In this document: in pieces, positions 4,321 through 5,742 of the stretch
Position numbering within the stretch: the stretch's first letter is position 1
How the letters are laid out: every line of letters begins with the position of its first letter
Origin: FEN-1322 sp041663425
GTDB lineage: Bacteria; Omnitrophota; Gorgyraeia; 2-01-FULL-45-10
NCBI GenBank assembly: GCA_041663425.1
Contig: JBAYMS010000070.1
Span: 1-5,742 of the forward strand
Reading direction: 5' to 3'
Length of the DNA: 5,742 bases
Translations under genes and position numbers: made by a program
The notes under the pieces: model-generated
The model's database searches: none
Told to the model about the DNA's origin: nothing
The model's input: the letters and a program-made list of their open reading frames with translations, nothing else

Positions 4321-5742
4321 GCTTAGCGGAACTGTCTATCAATCGGCCAATCTTTATAACATGCGTGGTTTTAGCAATGCTGGTTGTCGGTTGGCAATGT
4401 TTCAATACGCTTAGTGTCGATAAATTTCCGGATACGAGCTTTCCGACAGTTAGTGTCACCACAACATATTCCGGTTCCAGTCCTTCCGAAATAGAAACAC
4501 TTGTTACAAAACCATTAGAAGACGAAATAAGCACTATAGCAGGCCTCAAGCGTATCACATCAAAAAGCTTGGAAGGTATAAGCCAAGTAACCGCTGAATT
4601 TCAGATGACAGTTGACTCGCGCTTTATCGAACAAAAAGTGCGTGATAAAGTAAGTAAGGTAAAACCGAACCTTCCAGATGATGCCGATGAGCCTACTATT
4701 CAAAAAATGGACCCATCCGACCAGGCTATATTGCAGTTAGTTTTAACCGGAGATATGGATGATGGGAAGCTCTATGACGTTGCCGATCAGATCGTCAAAC
4801 CAGGCGTAGAGCGCGTTGAAAACGTAGGAAATGTGAAAATCCTTGGAGGAAGAAAGCGCGAAATCCATGTCGCGTTGGATCGAAAACTTTTAAAAGAGAG
4901 GGAGCTTTCCGTTGCCGCAGTTTCGAGAAAATTGGCCGATTCCGGACAGAACGTTCCGGGCGGGGAGGTTGACCAGGGAAATGAGCAGACTACTTTCCGA
5001 AGCCTTGGGGAATTCGATGCCGTTTCAGATATCGACAAGACTATCATCAGTTTTTATGGTAACGAAGCATCTACGCGTGTTTCCGATATAGGTAAAGTCT
5101 ATGATACGCTTAAGGATGAAACCTCTCGTGTTTTTATTAATGGCAAAAAATCCCTGGTGATCGAGATTTACCGTCAGTCTGGAACTAACACCGTTGCGGT
5201 AGCAGAGGGTGTTCTCAAGCAACTAGAGAGACTGAAAACATCCTTTGGCGCGATCGAAGGCAATCCGCAGATCTATGTTCTGCAAAATGCAAGCGATGAG
5301 ATAAGGGATAATATTTATGACGTTGAGCAGACGATTTTAATAGGGATAATCCTTACAATAATAGTTGTTTACCTTTTTTTAGCTAACGGCAGATCCACAA
5401 TAATTACAGGCCTGGCTCTTCCTAACTCGCTTATCGGATCTTTTATTCTGATGAAATTAGCCGGTTTTTCCTTAAATGTTATCAGTTTGCTTTCTCTGAG
5501 TTTGGCGGTTGGTCTTTTGATAGATGATGCGATCGTTGTCAGAGAGAATATTTTTAGGAAACTTGAAGGCGGTATAAATGCGCGAACTGCGGCTATAAGC
5601 GGAACAAAAGAAGTGCAACTTGCCGTTATTGCCACAACCATGGTTGTAATATCGGTCTTTGCGCCGGTGGGAATGATGAGCGGTGTCTTAGGCACCTTCC
5701 TGAGGCAGTTTGGCTTTACCATATGTTTTGCTATGTTGATAT
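4317..5742 (+). CDS. RND efflux permease, HAE1 type (3' end missing)
   Basis: The open frame runs from ATG 4317 to the window end, 475 codons of a protein normally about 1000-1050 residues long. It would be the proton-driven inner-membrane pump that captures hydrophobic or amphiphilic compounds and passes them to the TolC-like channel. Visible parts: the N-terminal LAELSINRPIF and first membrane helix (about 10-30), the periplasmic porter domain (about 31-335, with SGSSPSEIETLVTKPLEDEI and the LPDDADEPTIQ stretch), then helices from about 340 on. LSLAVGLLIDDAIVVRENI contains Asp403-Asp404, equivalent to the proton-relay Asp407-Asp408 of AcrB. The DDA..VREN form fits the drug-exporting HAE1 group, not the metal-exporting HME group. 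AAAGGAAAG (4303-4311) is a good ribosome-binding site 5 nt before the start, which overlaps the tolC-like stop. Substrate unknown. Confidence 0.95.
   Translation, partial: MSLAELSINRPIFITCVVLAMLVVGWQCFNTLSVDKFPDTSFPTVSVTTTYSGSSPSEIETLVTKPLEDEISTIAGLKRITSKSLEGISQVTAEFQMTVDSRFIEQKVRDKVSKVKPNLPDDADEPTIQKMDPSDQAILQLVLTGDMDDGKLYDVADQIVKPGVERVENVGNVKILGGRKREIHVALDRKLLKERELSVAAVSRKLADSGQNVPGGEVDQGNEQTTFRSLGEFDAVSDIDKTIISFYGNEASTRVSDIGKVYDTLKDETSRVFINGKKSLVIEIYRQSGTNTVAVAEGVLKQLERLKTSFGAIEGNPQIYVLQNASDEIRDNIYDVEQTILIGIILTIIVVYLFLANGRSTIITGLALPNSLIGSFILMKLAGFSLNVISLLSLSLAVGLLIDDAIVVRENIFRKLEGGINARTAAISGTKEVQLAVIATTMVVISVFAPVGMMSGVLGTFLRQFGFTICFAMLI

Noticed and set aside
4247..5722. Four minus-strand open frames opposite the RND gene
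   Set aside because: The plus strand reads without a stop from 4317 to the end with clear RND motifs, so the antisense frames are by-products.

Overview
The window looks like AT-rich chromosomal DNA (or a large replicon) from a diderm (Gram-negative-type) bacterium. The support is a TolC-type outer-membrane channel followed directly by an RND inner-membrane pump, and a periplasmic-type class D beta-lactamase with a signal peptide. I cannot name the organism from sequence alone, and no rRNA, tRNA, CRISPR array or transposase is visible.

Left part (1-1070): a small DUF1805 (YunC-like) protein of unknown function, then a P-loop NTPase that resembles a small-molecule kinase, both on the + strand. 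The kinase-like gene ends inside a strong hairpin (1044-1070).

Middle part (1071-2619): a class D (OXA-type) serine beta-lactamase gene. It is flanked by two copies of a direct repeat of about 144 bp (1228-1371 and 2218-2360, about 84% identical by hand alignment). The upstream copy carries the best promoter for the beta-lactamase (TTGTAC, 17 nt, TATAAT). The downstream copy keeps the -10 box but has lost the -35 and drives no gene that I can see. The repeat-gene-repeat layout has a period of 990 bp and looks like a cassette or the scar of a tandem duplication. A second non-coding stretch (2361-2619) ends in a promoter surrounded by ACTAGT-containing palindromes.

Right part (2620-5742): a tightly packed operon made of a small AbrB/SpoVT-type DNA-binding protein, a TolC-family outer-membrane factor 3 nt later, and an HAE1-type RND permease that overlaps the tolC-like gene by ATGA and runs off the window end. 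No periplasmic adaptor (membrane fusion protein) gene lies between regulator, channel and pump. The likely scheme is that the AbrB-like protein, perhaps binding the palindromes at its own promoter, controls production of an efflux pump. Beta-lactamase and pump are neighbouring resistance-type functions with separate promoters.
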